Positions 17,363 to 24,693 of a DNA stretch of 34,586 nucleotides are shown one piece after another (the first letter of the stretch is position 1; every line of letters starts with the position of its first letter). Made by a program: the position numbers and the translations under genes. The notes under the pieces were generated by a model. That model made no database searches. It saw only the letters and a program-made list of their open reading frames with translations, and had not been told where the DNA came from. Origin of the DNA: Flavobacterium sp. (GTDB lineage: Bacteria > Bacteroidota > Bacteroidia > Flavobacteriales > Flavobacteriaceae); NCBI RefSeq assembly GCF_004211145.1, contig NZ_SEBS01000037.1:1-34586 (forward strand), in the 5' to 3' direction.

Positions 17363-17382
17363 TCTGACACAAATCGGTCAGA
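17363..17382. promoter_or_regulatory. Possible operator in the divergent promoter region
   Basis: TCTGAC (17363-17368) and GTCAGA (17377-17382) form a 6-bp inverted repeat with an 8-nt spacer, midway between divergent start codons. No perfect -7 element is seen here, so this is only suggestive. Confidence 0.25.
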
Positions 17383-17398
17383 GCCAAAAAATAAGTTT

Positions 17399-18781
17399 AT
17401 GGACAAGAACACGCTTTGGTCGCTGCGCCTCGGATTTTCGGCAAAGCAGTCTCAAAACATCCAAAAAAACGGACTCGAAAAATTTCTTTCGGCTTCGTTC
17501 AAAGCGCCGTTTGACGAGCAACTTCCCGCCTTTTTGAAAGATGATCCCAAGACGTTCGCCGAACTCAAAGCGATGCGCGATTCGATCAAGGACGATTCGG
17601 AAGCCCAAAAGAAAAACCTCAAGAAACAAGTCCAAAATGCGATCGAACTTCGCATCTGGTGGATCAAAAACATCCAATCTTCCGATTTCCCGTTGCGCGA
17701 AAAAATGACGGTTTTCTGGCACAATCACTTCGTTTCCACTTCGCAAAAAGTCAAGCTCAACTATTCGATATACGAACACAACATGATCCTGCGCCGGAAC
17801 ACTTTCGGGAATTTCAGGACGCTCACCAAGGAAATCCTGCAATCGAATGCGATGGTGCGCTACCTCGACAACAACGACAACCGCAAAGGCAAAATCAACG
17901 AAAACCTGAGCCGTGAATTGCTCGAATTGTTCACGTTGGGCATCGGGAATTATTCGGAGGCTGACATCAAGAACGGCGCAAAAGCCTTGGCAGGATTGAC
18001 TCCGGGCGAAAATGGAGCGAAGTATCGCCCGAGGCTCGAAGACAACGACACGATCACGTATTTCGGAAAGACCGGTACTTTCAAACTCGATGAAATCGTC
18101 GACATCATTTTCGAACAGCCAAGCGCGCCTTACCTGATCACGCGCAAAATCCTAAAGTGGTTTTTATACGACGAACCAGATGAATCGCTCGTTAAATATT
18201 ACGGCGATTACCTCAAAAAATCCGATTTCGAAATCCAACCGTTGCTCGTGAAAATGTTTACCGAAGAATCCGCGAAGAATACGTCGGGAACCAAGATCAA
18301 AGATCCGCTTACATACATTTTGCAGCTTTCGAGCGAGCTCAACGCAAACGTCCAACCTCGCGCGATCGCCATTTTCCTGAAGCAGCAAGGCATGGATTTG
18401 TTCAACCAACCCAATGTGAAAGGTTGGGACGGAGGTCGATCGTGGCTTACCTCGCAAATTTTCCTGCAACGCAACAACGTCGCGGATCTGCTGTGCAGCG
18501 GAAAAACGATAAACCGAAAAATTAAAGAAGTTAATTCCGACGAAATGCCCGACGAGAAACGCTTCCTGAGCGTAAAACTCGACTGGAACGACAAAGGCGA
18601 CAACCTCGACGTCATCGCCGATTTGAGTAACCGATTGTTGTTTACGATCGACACGAATCTCCAGAACGATTTCGAAAAACTGCTCAAGTATGATTTCAAT
18701 CCCAAATCGCCCGGTGCCGACAACGCCGTGCTGCGATTGTTCAACGATATGGTCAAAACCCCCGAATTCCAACTTATCTAA
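17399..18781 (+). CDS. DUF1800 family protein
   Basis: A 460-residue protein of the DUF1800 family, recognised from the N-terminal SLRLGFSAKQSQNIQ, the segment IKNIQSSDFPLREKMTVFWHNHFV, and SRELLELFTLGIGNYSEADI. Its biochemical role is unknown. The usual partner is a DUF1501 protein encoded next door, as here: the DUF1501 gene starts 7 nt after this stop, so they form one operon. No obvious signal peptide is present. The start is the ATG at 17399, because the normal family N-terminus begins there; the open frame runs further upstream but only through the antisense of the neighbouring gene. Confidence 0.9.
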   Translation: MDKNTLWSLRLGFSAKQSQNIQKNGLEKFLSASFKAPFDEQLPAFLKDDPKTFAELKAMRDSIKDDSEAQKKNLKKQVQNAIELRIWWIKNIQSSDFPLREKMTVFWHNHFVSTSQKVKLNYSIYEHNMILRRNTFGNFRTLTKEILQSNAMVRYLDNNDNRKGKINENLSRELLELFTLGIGNYSEADIKNGAKALAGLTPGENGAKYRPRLEDNDTITYFGKTGTFKLDEIVDIIFEQPSAPYLITRKILKWFLYDEPDESLVKYYGDYLKKSDFEIQPLLVKMFTEESAKNTSGTKIKDPLTYILQLSSELNANVQPRAIAIFLKQQGMDLFNQPNVKGWDGGRSWLTSQIFLQRNNVADLLCSGKTINRKIKEVNSDEMPDEKRFLSVKLDWNDKGDNLDVIADLSNRLLFTIDTNLQNDFEKLLKYDFNPKSPGADNAVLRLFNDMVKTPEFQLI

Positions 18782-18788
18782 AAAAGCC

Positions 18789-19958
18789 ATGGACAGGAGA
18801 AAATTTTTAACGCTGACGGGAACTTTTACAGGCGGAACGCTGTTGTTGCCTGATTTCCTCCACGCGTTCGGAAACCAGAAATCGCTCGTGATCAGCGAGC
18901 AGTGCGTCGTTTTCATCCAGCTCAACGGCGGCAACGACGGGCTCAATACGTTCGTGCCGTTCGACGATCCTTTGTACAAGCAATTCCGACCGAAGATCGC
19001 GCTGTCGGGAAATCAGATCATCGGCGCGAACAAAGGAATGGCGTTCCATTCGGCGTTGAAAAGTTTCGCTAAAATCCAGCAGGACGGAAATCTGAGCGTG
19101 ATCCAGAATGTGGGTTATCCCGAGCCTGACCGATCGCATTTCCGCAGCCAGGAAATTTGGCAGACGGGTTCACATTCGCACGAATACCTGAACCAAGGCT
19201 GGCTCGGCCGATATCTTGATCTGCAATGCAAGGAACACGATCCGACCGCGGGCGTCAACATCGATACCATCGACAATCTTGCGCTCAAAGGAGACGAACC
19301 GAATTCGATCACGATCAAAGATCCGAGTCGTTTCCAAGTGAAGAAAAACGGCGAATCGAACCAGAAATTGTCGAACAATCCGCAACTTGATTTCGTGAGG
19401 AAGATCGCCGATTCGGTCGTCGAAGGTTCCGACGATATCCAAAAAGCGCTAGGCAATTCGACAGCGGCCGACGTTTCATATCCAAAAAGCGCACTTTCCA
19501 AAAACCTCGAATGGATCGCACGGCTCATCAAGGGGAATTTGAATTCGAAGGTTTATTACACGTCGCTCGGTGGTTTCGACACGCACGACAACCAACTCGC
19601 GTTGCACAACAACAAATTGTCGGAACTCGATTTGGCCGTCGCGGCGTTTTACGAGGATTTGAGAAACGCGAAGTTGCTCGAGAACGTGACGCTCGTCGTT
19701 TTCTCGGAATTCGGCCGACGCGTGCACGACAACGGCAACGGAACCGATCACGGAACGGCCGCGCCCATGTTCATCATCGGCGGGAACAACAGCGGAAAGG
19801 TCATCGGCTCGAATCCCGATCTGGCGAATCTCGACAACGGCGACTTGAAACACCAAATCGATTTCAGAAGCGTTTACGCAAGTTTGCTCGAGAAAAAACT
19901 CAACTTCGATTATCGCAAAATCGGTATTGAAAACCAGGCGCTCGCCGGATTGTTCTGA
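18789..19958 (+). CDS. DUF1501 family protein with Tat-type signal
   Basis: A 389-residue protein of the DUF1501 family, related to the alkaline-phosphatase/sulfatase fold. The N-terminus MDRRKFLTLTGTFTGG has the twin-Arg and FL spacing of a Tat signal, so it is probably exported folded. Family landmarks: FIQLNGGNDGLNTFVP (about 38-53), SLGGFDTHDNQ and VVFSEFGRRVHDNGNGTDHGTAAP near the C-terminus; these Asp/His residues suggest a metal site. It lies 7 nt after the DUF1800 gene, in the usual order for this pair. The substrate is unknown. Confidence 0.92.
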   Translation: MDRRKFLTLTGTFTGGTLLLPDFLHAFGNQKSLVISEQCVVFIQLNGGNDGLNTFVPFDDPLYKQFRPKIALSGNQIIGANKGMAFHSALKSFAKIQQDGNLSVIQNVGYPEPDRSHFRSQEIWQTGSHSHEYLNQGWLGRYLDLQCKEHDPTAGVNIDTIDNLALKGDEPNSITIKDPSRFQVKKNGESNQKLSNNPQLDFVRKIADSVVEGSDDIQKALGNSTAADVSYPKSALSKNLEWIARLIKGNLNSKVYYTSLGGFDTHDNQLALHNNKLSELDLAVAAFYEDLRNAKLLENVTLVVFSEFGRRVHDNGNGTDHGTAAPMFIIGGNNSGKVIGSNPDLANLDNGDLKHQIDFRSVYASLLEKKLNFDYRKIGIENQALAGLF

Positions 19959-20050
19959 TTGATCCTGAGCCGTTTTGAAAAAAAATTTATGATTTCTGTA
20001 ACATTTCAAAAAAGTCGGCGTCTACTTCAACAATCATCAGTCCACCAATC

Positions 20051-20212
20051 ATGAGAAAAATTTTCAACACGCCGAATTTCCTGATCTTGGGAATCGCCGT
20101 AGCCTCGGCGGGATTGCTTTATCTTGGCGTGATCTGGCATTGCAAATCCGAATGCCAATCGGTAGCCCAGGAAGAAATCGTTTCGTTCCCGGCTCCTGAT
20201 CCCGTAGCTTAA
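20051..20212 (+). CDS. Small single-span membrane protein, hypothetical
   Basis: A 53-residue frame: MRKIFNTPNF, then a membrane span (LILGIAVASAGLLYLGVIW, about 11-29), then a short Cys-containing tail (CKSEC) and PAPDPVA. It is bounded by the DUF1501 stop 92 nt upstream and the GNAT start 5 nt downstream, so it probably shares a transcript with the GNAT gene. The coherent N-in membrane topology argues for a real gene. Function unknown. Confidence 0.55.
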   Translation: MRKIFNTPNFLILGIAVASAGLLYLGVIWHCKSECQSVAQEEIVSFPAPDPVA

Positions 20213-20217
20213 CCGCA

Positions 20218-20664
20218 ATGATTTTTCGAGAAGCGATTGCGTCGGACATCGATCAAATCCAAATCGTACGCAATTCGGTCACCGAAAACACACTTTCCAA
20301 TCCCGCGCTCGTTTCCAATGACGATTGTCGGGAATTTTTATTTGAACGCGGCAAAGGTTGGGTTTGTGAGATAGATTCGGAAATTGTCGGTTTCGCGATC
20401 GCTGATTTGAGGGAAGACAACATCTGGGCGCTTTTTCTACATCCTAAATTCGAAAAACGAGGCATCGGCCGACGACTTCACGACATCATGCTCGATTGGT
20501 ATTTCTCCCAAGACAAAAACCACGTTTGGCTCGGAACATCGGCCGGAACGCGCGCCGAGGAATTTTACCGACGCTCGGGCTGGACACAAAACGGAATGCA
20601 CGGCAACGAAATCAAATTTGAAATGACGCGCCTCGAGTGGGCGAACCGCAAAAAATCACTTTAA
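20218..20664 (+). CDS. GNAT family N-acetyltransferase
   Basis: A 148-residue cytosolic acetyltransferase that would move an acetyl group from acetyl-CoA to an amine. The coenzyme A loop is clear in LFLHPKFEKRGIGRRLHD (R-G-I-G-R pattern), preceded by the beta strand IWALFL and followed by GTSAGTRAEEFYRRSGW, the usual motif B. The substrate is unknown. It starts 5 nt after the small membrane protein. Its last 9 nt overlap the convergent S41 peptidase gene, so the two stop codons cross and there is no room for a separate terminator. Confidence 0.9.
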   Translation: MIFREAIASDIDQIQIVRNSVTENTLSNPALVSNDDCREFLFERGKGWVCEIDSEIVGFAIADLREDNIWALFLHPKFEKRGIGRRLHDIMLDWYFSQDKNHVWLGTSAGTRAEEFYRRSGWTQNGMHGNEIKFEMTRLEWANRKKSL

Positions 20665-22113
20665 ACTTTCGAGCCATTTCACGGCCGCGTCAACCGTTTC
20701 GTCATTTTGGGTCGACGGATTGTCGGCGATGGTTTCGTCAGGGAACAATTTGCCGCCGTACGATTTTCCGCTGCGATCGGTCATCGCGTTCGTCGCGAGC
20801 ATCAGGACTGCGCCGTCGCTTAGTTTTACCTCTGAATTTCCCGTGGTTAGGCCATTCGTCGGTTCGCCAAAAAATCGCGTGGCATTTCGGGTTTTGAAAG
20901 CGAGTACGACCACTTCGCCCGAACTCGCCGTCAAACCGTCGGTCAACACGGCCACAGGCGGATTCGATTTAATCAATTTATAAGGATTTTGAGGCTTGAT
21001 GTACGGCGTTCCATCGTCGAAATACAACAGACCGTCCTTGAACGTCGTGCAATTCACGAGATTTCCAGCCTTGTCTTTATTACAGCTGACGTTCACATCG
21101 CCAAGCAACGGCGCAATGCCTTGCAACATCGGGAAACAATTCCCGCCCGTGTTGCCGCGCACATCGACAATCCAGCCTTTGAGATTAGGCGAATCGAATT
21201 GGCGAATGAGTTGCTGGGCTTGTTCGATGAATTGCTTTTCGACCGTTTCGTTGAGACTCGTGAACGCCGGAATGTAGATATAGACGATTTGCGGATTTAT
21301 GGCTTCGGCGTATGGTTTCGGCGCATTTTCAATTGTCGGTGCTTGCATGGCCGCGACTTCTGACGGCACATTGAAATGGCTGTGATGATCTTTTAATTCT
21401 TCGAGTACGAACTTAATTGCGGGATACGTATCGCTTGTGGTCTTGGCGTTCGCGGCGATTTGGCTCGCGATTTTTCGAACTTCCTTAAAATTGACCGAAT
21501 CGCGATAGAACGCATCTTTTTCGATAATATCGATGGTCGATGAAAGATATTCCTTCGCCAATTTTGTCGTTTCGATCTTTCCGAGCTTGACTTTCGTGAA
21601 CGTCATGTCGTCAAAGTTCGCCGAGCCTGTTCCCATCATCGCAAACCCGACATTTATTTTCGCGACGCCCGGAATGAGCAACACGTCAAATTCGATCTTG
21701 CGCCATTCGGTCGTACCGCTTATGGGTTCCGGAAATGTCTGCGAGAGCACGACGCGGCCTTGTTTGTCGCGCACGTTGATGTAAAGCGTCGCGTACCCGT
21801 CGGCATTCGTGGTCTTGATGTAGCCGCTGAGCACGAATCTCTCGAAGTCTTTCGTCGTGTATTCGAAATCCTGGGAGATTTGGCTCCATTTTCCATTGCC
21901 AAGGTTTTTGAGCCGGACGCCGAATTTTCCCGAATGCGCGAACTCAGGCGCGACCGAAATCTCAAATCCTGATGTCTTGGCCTGACCGTATGTCGCAGGA
22001 CTGGATTCCGTCCAGGGTTCGATGTTTCCCGATTCGAAATCGCTGTTCTTGATGGTTTGCCCAAAAGTCATGGCCGAAAGCAGCATCGCGAACAAACAGA
22101 TTGCGTTTTTCAT
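20656..22113 (-). CDS. Secreted S41-family (C-terminal processing) peptidase
   Basis: A 485-residue periplasmic or surface peptidase. Signal peptide MKNAICLFAMLLSAMTFGQ, then a jelly-roll/carbohydrate-binding-like domain (about 20-165; DFESGNIEPW at its start), then a helical linker, then an S41 domain (about 270-480). The nucleophile Ser is in LTDGLTASSGEVV, preceded by WIVDVRGNTGGN. The catalytic Lys of classical CtpA is not obvious, so this may be a Tri/Ser-type relative. The start is the ATG at 22113, where the signal peptide begins; the frame extends upstream to 22245 but those codons lie inside the repeat at 22172-22319. Confidence 0.88.
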   Translation of the reverse strand: MKNAICLFAMLLSAMTFGQTIKNSDFESGNIEPWTESSPATYGQAKTSGFEISVAPEFAHSGKFGVRLKNLGNGKWSQISQDFEYTTKDFERFVLSGYIKTTNADGYATLYINVRDKQGRVVLSQTFPEPISGTTEWRKIEFDVLLIPGVAKINVGFAMMGTGSANFDDMTFTKVKLGKIETTKLAKEYLSSTIDIIEKDAFYRDSVNFKEVRKIASQIAANAKTTSDTYPAIKFVLEELKDHHSHFNVPSEVAAMQAPTIENAPKPYAEAINPQIVYIYIPAFTSLNETVEKQFIEQAQQLIRQFDSPNLKGWIVDVRGNTGGNCFPMLQGIAPLLGDVNVSCNKDKAGNLVNCTTFKDGLLYFDDGTPYIKPQNPYKLIKSNPPVAVLTDGLTASSGEVVVLAFKTRNATRFFGEPTNGLTTGNSEVKLSDGAVLMLATNAMTDRSGKSYGGKLFPDETIADNPSTQNDETVDAAVKWLESLK

Positions 22114-22171
22114 AAGACGTTGATTTGGAACTAATTTATGAATTTTAGCCAATGTTGTAACGGAGAAAACA

Positions 22172-22319
22172 CCGCGTGAGTGATGCGAGTGTAAATCCTG
22201 ACTTTGCCAAATGATTCGTATTGCACAGCTTAAACGTTGTGGCAAAGGCAGATTGAAACGGGCAGCACGACGGCGGCTCGTTGAATGCGATCAGCTTTCG
22301 ACGAGCCGCCGACACGCCC
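22172..22319 (-). repeat. Structured dispersed repeat, copy 2
   Basis: On the minus strand it begins GGGCGTGTCGGCGGCTCGT and ends ATCACTCACGCGG, matching both ends of the copy at 10316-10448. Hairpin A is an exact 11-bp stem (22271-22281 with 22301-22311). Hairpin B pairs 22198-22209 with 22240-22251 (12 bp, one mismatch). The bases of hairpin B differ from copy 1 while pairing is kept. It lies between the divergent S41 and LLM genes. Confidence 0.7.
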
Positions 22320-22375
22320 AAAAAAGGAAAACCTTACGATTTGTTAATTGCGATTACCGATTGTCGATTGTCGAG

Positions 22376-22383
22376 TAAATTTG
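22376..22383 (+). promoter_or_regulatory. -7 element of the LLM gene
   Basis: TAAATTTG is a perfect TAnnTTTG. The ATG at 22388 follows after four bases (taac), which predicts an essentially leaderless mRNA. A TTG at 22348-22350 lies 25 nt upstream. Confidence 0.6.
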
Positions 22384-22387
22384 TAAC

Positions 22388-23395
22388 ATGACAAACATCA
22401 AACTTTCAGTGCTCGACCAATCTCAGGTGAAACGCGGCGCGACGGCCCGGGAAACGCTTGAGGAATCGGGCAAACTCGTGCAATTGGCCGAGGAATTGGG
22501 CTACGTTCGCTATTGGGTTTCGGAACACCATAATTTTAAGCTTGTTGCGGGAACGGCGCCTGAAGTGTTGATCCCGTATCTCGCGTCAAAAACCTCGAAA
22601 ATCCGCGTCGGTTCGGGCGGAATCATGCTGCCGAACCACAGCACCTTGAAGGTTGCCGAGAACTTCGGGTTACTTGAAACTTTATATCCAAACCGAATCG
22701 ATCTCGGAATCGGTCGAGCTCCGGGCGGCGACAGGCTTTCAGCATATTTATTGAATCCATCGAATACATTTTCAGAGAAAGATTTTTTTCAGCAACTCCA
22801 GGATTTGACCGCTTTTTTCAAGGGCGAGCGCGAAGTTGGATCGGTGCATGAGAAAGTCATGTCGTATCCGCAACCCGAGGAATTGCCTGAAATGTGGATG
22901 CTGACCTCGAGCGGCGGAAGCGCACAATTCGCGGCTCACTTGGGAATGGGATTGTCGTTCGCGCAATTCATAAATCCCGAAGGCGGTCCCGATACGGCCG
23001 AGTTTTACCGACACAATTTCAGGCCGTCAGCTGAATTGGCAGCACCGAAACTCAACGTCGGGATATTCGGTTTCGTGAGCGAGGACGAGGAAAAAGTCAA
23101 GGATTGGATCGCCGATTTCCAATACCGCATGTTGTACATCGAAATGGGCGGACAAGGTGAATTGCCGACGCTCGAAGAAATCAAGAAAATGAATTTCACG
23201 ATCCAGCAACAAGCGCGCATGGCATACAATCGCGGGCGTTTCATCGCGGGAACTCCTGACAAGGTGAAGACCGAACTCGAAAAAATTTCGGAGCGATACG
23301 AAACCGACGAAATCATGATCGCTACGCCTGCCGAAAGTTGGGAAGATCGAAAACGTTCGTACGAACTGTTCGCGCAACTGTTCGTGAATCCGTAA
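22388..23395 (+). CDS. Luciferase-like flavin-dependent monooxygenase (LLM class)
   Basis: A 335-residue cytosolic TIM-barrel enzyme that would use FMNH2 and oxygen. The opening IKLSVLDQSQVKRG, the WVSEHHNF segment (about 44-51), the RVGSGGIMLPNHSTLKVAENF stretch and ERYETDEIMI near the end are typical of the MsnO8-type LLM subfamily. The substrate is unknown and no flavin reductase lies nearby. The start is fixed by the -7 element four bases upstream. The pentapeptide-repeat gene follows 8 nt after the stop, so they are probably co-transcribed. Confidence 0.92.
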   Translation: MTNIKLSVLDQSQVKRGATARETLEESGKLVQLAEELGYVRYWVSEHHNFKLVAGTAPEVLIPYLASKTSKIRVGSGGIMLPNHSTLKVAENFGLLETLYPNRIDLGIGRAPGGDRLSAYLLNPSNTFSEKDFFQQLQDLTAFFKGEREVGSVHEKVMSYPQPEELPEMWMLTSSGGSAQFAAHLGMGLSFAQFINPEGGPDTAEFYRHNFRPSAELAAPKLNVGIFGFVSEDEEKVKDWIADFQYRMLYIEMGGQGELPTLEEIKKMNFTIQQQARMAYNRGRFIAGTPDKVKTELEKISERYETDEIMIATPAESWEDRKRSYELFAQLFVNP

Positions 23396-23403
23396 ATTGC
23401 AGC

Positions 23404-23964
23404 ATGAATTTTATCGCCGACAAGTCGTTCGACCGCAGTTTCGTTTTCTCTAAAGGCGAATACGACAATTGCACTTTTGAGAATTGCGATTTCACGGGAA
23501 ATGATTTCGGGAATTCGACTTTTACCGATTGTACTTTTACCGATTGCAATTTCAGTTTGGTCAAGGTTTCGAAAGCGTCTTTGCGCGACGTGACGTTCAA
23601 GGACTGCAAACTTTTGGGTTTCAGGTTCGATCAATGCAACCAGATGCTTTTCGCGGCCGAGTTCGAAAATTGCCAGCTTGACCTCGCGTCGTTCTTTCAA
23701 CTCAAATTGCGCAAGCAGCGATTTAAAGGTTGCTCGATGCGAGAGGTCGACTTTTCGGAAACAGACTTGGCGCAAGCTGTTTTTGAGGATTGCGATTTGC
23801 AAAATGCTATTTTCGACAACACGATTCTCGAGAAGGCGGATTTCAGGCGCGCACAAAATTTTACGATCGATCCTGAAACCAATTATATTCGTGGCGCGAA
23901 ATTTGCGCTCGCCGGAACACGCGGACTTTTGGACAAATATGGATTGGAGATTGAAGATTTTTGA
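23404..23964 (+). CDS. Pentapeptide-repeat protein
   Basis: A 186-residue protein dominated by A(D/N)LxX-type pentapeptides: FENCDFTGNDFGNSTFTDCTF, FKDCKL, FEDCDLQNAIFDNTILEKADF. The pattern predicts a right-handed quadrilateral beta-helix. Members include gyrase-protecting Qnr/MfpA proteins, but most have unknown roles and no Qnr-specific loop is recognisable here. The start is the ATG at 23404, where the repeat protein begins; a longer frame reads into the LLM gene. The stop overlaps the start of the next gene by 26 nt. Confidence 0.9.
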   Translation: MNFIADKSFDRSFVFSKGEYDNCTFENCDFTGNDFGNSTFTDCTFTDCNFSLVKVSKASLRDVTFKDCKLLGFRFDQCNQMLFAAEFENCQLDLASFFQLKLRKQRFKGCSMREVDFSETDLAQAVFEDCDLQNAIFDNTILEKADFRRAQNFTIDPETNYIRGAKFALAGTRGLLDKYGLEIEDF

Positions 23965-24541
23965 TATTAAGATTTCCATTTTATTGCTTGTTGCGATAAC
24001 GATGTCTTGCGGAAAACCGCAACCTCGAACGGTTTACTTGCAACCGTTCTCAGATTTTACTCCGAATCAAACTGAAAATATTCGCAAGGAATTGGTCAAA
24101 ATCTATTCGGATGTAAAAATCCTGCCTTCAATACCTTTTCCCGAAAACAGCTTGAACGAGGCAAAAACGCGTCATCGCGCGGATTCACTCATAAAATTCC
24201 TGGATTCCCAAACGCCTGACAACGCCATGACGATCGGACTGACGAACAAAGACATCAGCACGACGAAAGGCGATCATAAAGATTGGGGCGTCATGGGTTT
24301 GGGTTATTGTCCGGGCAAAGCGTGCATCGCTTCGACATTTCGGCTCAAAAAAGAAAAACGCACGGAACAGCTTTTCAAGGTTGCGATCCACGAGCTCGGA
24401 CATACTGAAGGCTTGCGGCATTGTCCTGAAAAATCGTGTTTCATGCGCGACGCGAAGGGCAAAAATACGAAGGATGAGGAAAAGGAATTTTGCGTGAAAT
24501 GCAAGGCGACGCTTGTTGCCGCGGGCTGGATGTTGAGATGA
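23939..24541 (+). CDS. Archaemetzincin-like zinc metallopeptidase, probable lipoprotein
   Basis: A 200-residue protein with the M54 signature complete: HELGHTEGLRHC (151-162, zinc His151, His155, His161), then a CX4CXM block (CPEKSCFM) and a CxxC pair (FCVKC) near the C-terminus that can hold a second zinc. The N-terminus has a hydrophobic segment ending ITMSC (Cys about 27), so it is probably exported and lipidated, unlike cytosolic archaeal members. The start codon is uncertain; I use the ATG at 23939, which overlaps the pentapeptide gene by 26 nt. The overlap suggests translational coupling. The substrate is unknown. Confidence 0.85.
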   Translation: MDWRLKIFDIKISILLLVAITMSCGKPQPRTVYLQPFSDFTPNQTENIRKELVKIYSDVKILPSIPFPENSLNEAKTRHRADSLIKFLDSQTPDNAMTIGLTNKDISTTKGDHKDWGVMGLGYCPGKACIASTFRLKKEKRTEQLFKVAIHELGHTEGLRHCPEKSCFMRDAKGKNTKDEEKEFCVKCKATLVAAGWMLR

Positions 24542-24544
24542 AGA

Positions 24545-24666
24545 TTTAAAGATTTACAGATTGCAGATTTTAGATTTGAGATTTGAGATTTTTGCGAATA
24601 AGCCGGGCAATCATCATTGGCCTTACAAATCTGAATTTTGAAATCTGCAAATCTGAAATCTAAAAC
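24545..24666. repeat. AGATTT-rich imperfect inverted repeat
   Basis: The left arm (24545-24595) is made of AGATTT words, such as GATTTACAGATTGCAGATTT. The right arm (24626-24666) is its approximate reverse complement. They could form a long imperfect hairpin between the peptidase and EamA genes. A single-arm relative lies at 14723-14750. Confidence 0.55.
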
Positions 24667-24668
24667 CT

Positions 24669-24676
24669 TACCTTTG
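24669..24676 (+). promoter_or_regulatory. -7 element of the EamA gene
   Basis: TACCTTTG is a perfect TAnnTTTG, 17 nt before the ATG at 24694. No well-spaced TTTG was found upstream. Confidence 0.55.
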
Positions 24677-24693
24677 CGCGCTTTTAAAAATTT

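Noticed and set aside
16991..17398. Longer N-terminal extension of the DUF1800 gene
   Set aside because: These codons are the antisense of the L,D-transpeptidase-like gene, and the family N-terminus begins at 17399.
22114..22245. N-terminal extension of the S41 peptidase
   Set aside because: It runs through the structured repeat and precedes a good signal peptide at 22113.
23678..23938. Upstream extension of the archaemetzincin gene
   Set aside because: It is an out-of-frame reading of the pentapeptide-repeat gene with Arg/Ser-rich low-complexity sequence.
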